The notes beneath the pieces are model-generated. The model was given only the letters and a program-made list of their open reading frames with translations, searched no databases and was not told where the DNA came from. The translations under genes and the position numbers were made by a program. Below, one piece after another: positions 6,092 through 6,730 of a stretch of 6,730 nt of DNA (its first letter is position 1; each line of letters begins with the position of its first letter). The stretch comes from an uncultured Saprospirales bacterium (lineage in GTDB: Bacteria; Bacteroidota; Bacteroidia; Chitinophagales; JADIYW01): contig CALLKF010000007.1 in assembly GCA_938008535.1 (NCBI GenBank), positions 1-6,730 on the forward strand, written 5' to 3'.

Positions 6092-6730
6092 ATGACAACA
6101 AAACCATTAAACCAAGAATCAAAAGACATAAAGGAAATTACACTTTATAATTTTACCACGCTTAGAAATCCTGAGTACATTAATAAAGAAGCATTAAAAA
6201 ACAATCTAAACTTTATTTGTTATGACACTGAATATGTCCTTTCAAAAAAGGATGATGTAAAAGCAAAATTAAAAAGCCAGGATTTTGATCCATCAGATTT
6301 TTTAGATTTTGAGGAAAAGGTATTTCATAATCCTGCTGCTGGAAATAAAACGACAAAAAATGCTAATAATGAAATTGTTTACAGCGATGAAAATAAATAT
6401 GACGAAGATGATTTGCCTATCATCCTGAACAATTTTTTTGATAAGATTTTCAATATATACAAAACGAACTGTGATGATTTTTATAAGGTAAATCAATTAT
6501 TACTGGGTGAAGATGTAGACAAGAATATAAAAGTCGAATTAACAAATGAAAAATTATTTCAGGAAAAAATTTGGCGGTCTTTGGTGTATAACCTGAAAAG
6601 CAATAACGATTTCAAAGAAAAAGAAATTGCTACAAATTTATTACGCTATTTTCATCTTAAAAAATATAGATATTTAATAGACGATGAAACTAAAGACGAA
6701 AAAAAGGAAAATTTCGAAAAGCTAATAAAT
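6092..6730 (+). CDS. Hypothetical protein, N-terminal 213 residues (3' end outside window)
   Basis: The frame from ATG 6092 is open through the last base, 213 codons without a stop in very AT-rich DNA where stops are common by chance. There is no signal peptide or membrane helix, so it is probably cytosolic. The protein is highly charged: about 30 Lys, 41 Asp/Glu and roughly 26 Asn. The N-terminus contains I-T-L-Y-N-F-T-T-L-R-N-P-E-Y (16-29). An acidic, probably disordered segment follows (D-E-N-K-Y-D-E-D-D at 99-107), and 110-195 looks helical (for example I-W-R-S-L-V-Y-N-L, 160-168). No catalytic motif is seen. I do not recognise the family. It is transcribed away from the gene at 4782-5696 and its composition is more A/T-, Lys- and Asn-rich than the neighbours, which may mean a different origin or the first gene of an accessory operon. 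Confidence 0.7.
   Translation, partial: MTTKPLNQESKDIKEITLYNFTTLRNPEYINKEALKNNLNFICYDTEYVLSKKDDVKAKLKSQDFDPSDFLDFEEKVFHNPAAGNKTTKNANNEIVYSDENKYDEDDLPIILNNFFDKIFNIYKTNCDDFYKVNQLLLGEDVDKNIKVELTNEKLFQEKIWRSLVYNLKSNNDFKEKEIATNLLRYFHLKKYRYLIDDETKDEKKENFEKLIN

Noticed and set aside
6302..6496. Open frame of 64 codons on the minus strand
   Set aside because: It lies wholly inside the unrecognised plus-strand gene beginning at 6092, has a low-complexity Ile/Phe-rich product and no initiation signal; it is the antisense shadow of an A-rich gene.

Overview
The window looks like a chromosomal stretch from a member of the Bacteroidota. The reasons are the AT-rich sequence, lipoproteins with an F-S-C type lipobox, A/T-rich leaders without a Shine-Dalgarno sequence, candidate promoters of the Bacteroidota type (TTTG and TAnnTTTG), and an acyl-CoA carboxylase beta subunit resembling those of Flavobacteria and Chitinophagia. 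I cannot place the genus. I see no tRNA, rRNA, CRISPR array, transposase or integrase.

Layout: (1) 2-100, + strand: the C-terminal end of a UbiX-type flavin prenyltransferase, followed by a short hexamer repeat that overlaps its stop codon. (2) 4469 down to 127, - strand: four genes in one direction. In order of transcription they are an acyl-CoA carboxylase carboxyltransferase (MccB-like), two paralogous FKBP-type prolyl isomerase lipoproteins, and a polytopic GT-C-like membrane protein. The second FKBP gene and the membrane protein gene are only 6 nt apart. (3) 4470-4781: a gene-free spacer holding two intrinsic terminators, a candidate promoter for the carboxylase and an inverted repeat in its predicted leader. 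(4) 5696-4782, - strand: an alpha-helical protein with a C-terminal carboxypeptidase-regulatory-like beta domain and no signal peptide. (5) 5697-6091: a very AT-rich divergent spacer with a large imperfect inverted repeat and promoter-like boxes facing both ways. (6) 6092-6730, + strand: the N-terminal 213 codons of a protein I do not recognise, cut by the window edge.

How the genes fit together: the carboxylase acts in cytosolic acyl-CoA metabolism and needs a biotin carboxylase/BCCP partner that is not encoded here. The FKBP lipoproteins and the GT-C-like protein belong to the cell envelope and are probably co-expressed. The terminator pair separates this group from the helical/beta-domain gene. 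The least understood parts are the right-edge gene, its divergent control region, and the cytosolic-looking protein carrying a beta domain that is usually extracytoplasmic. Nothing in the window by itself proves a new system; the right-edge gene is the best lead and needs its downstream sequence.
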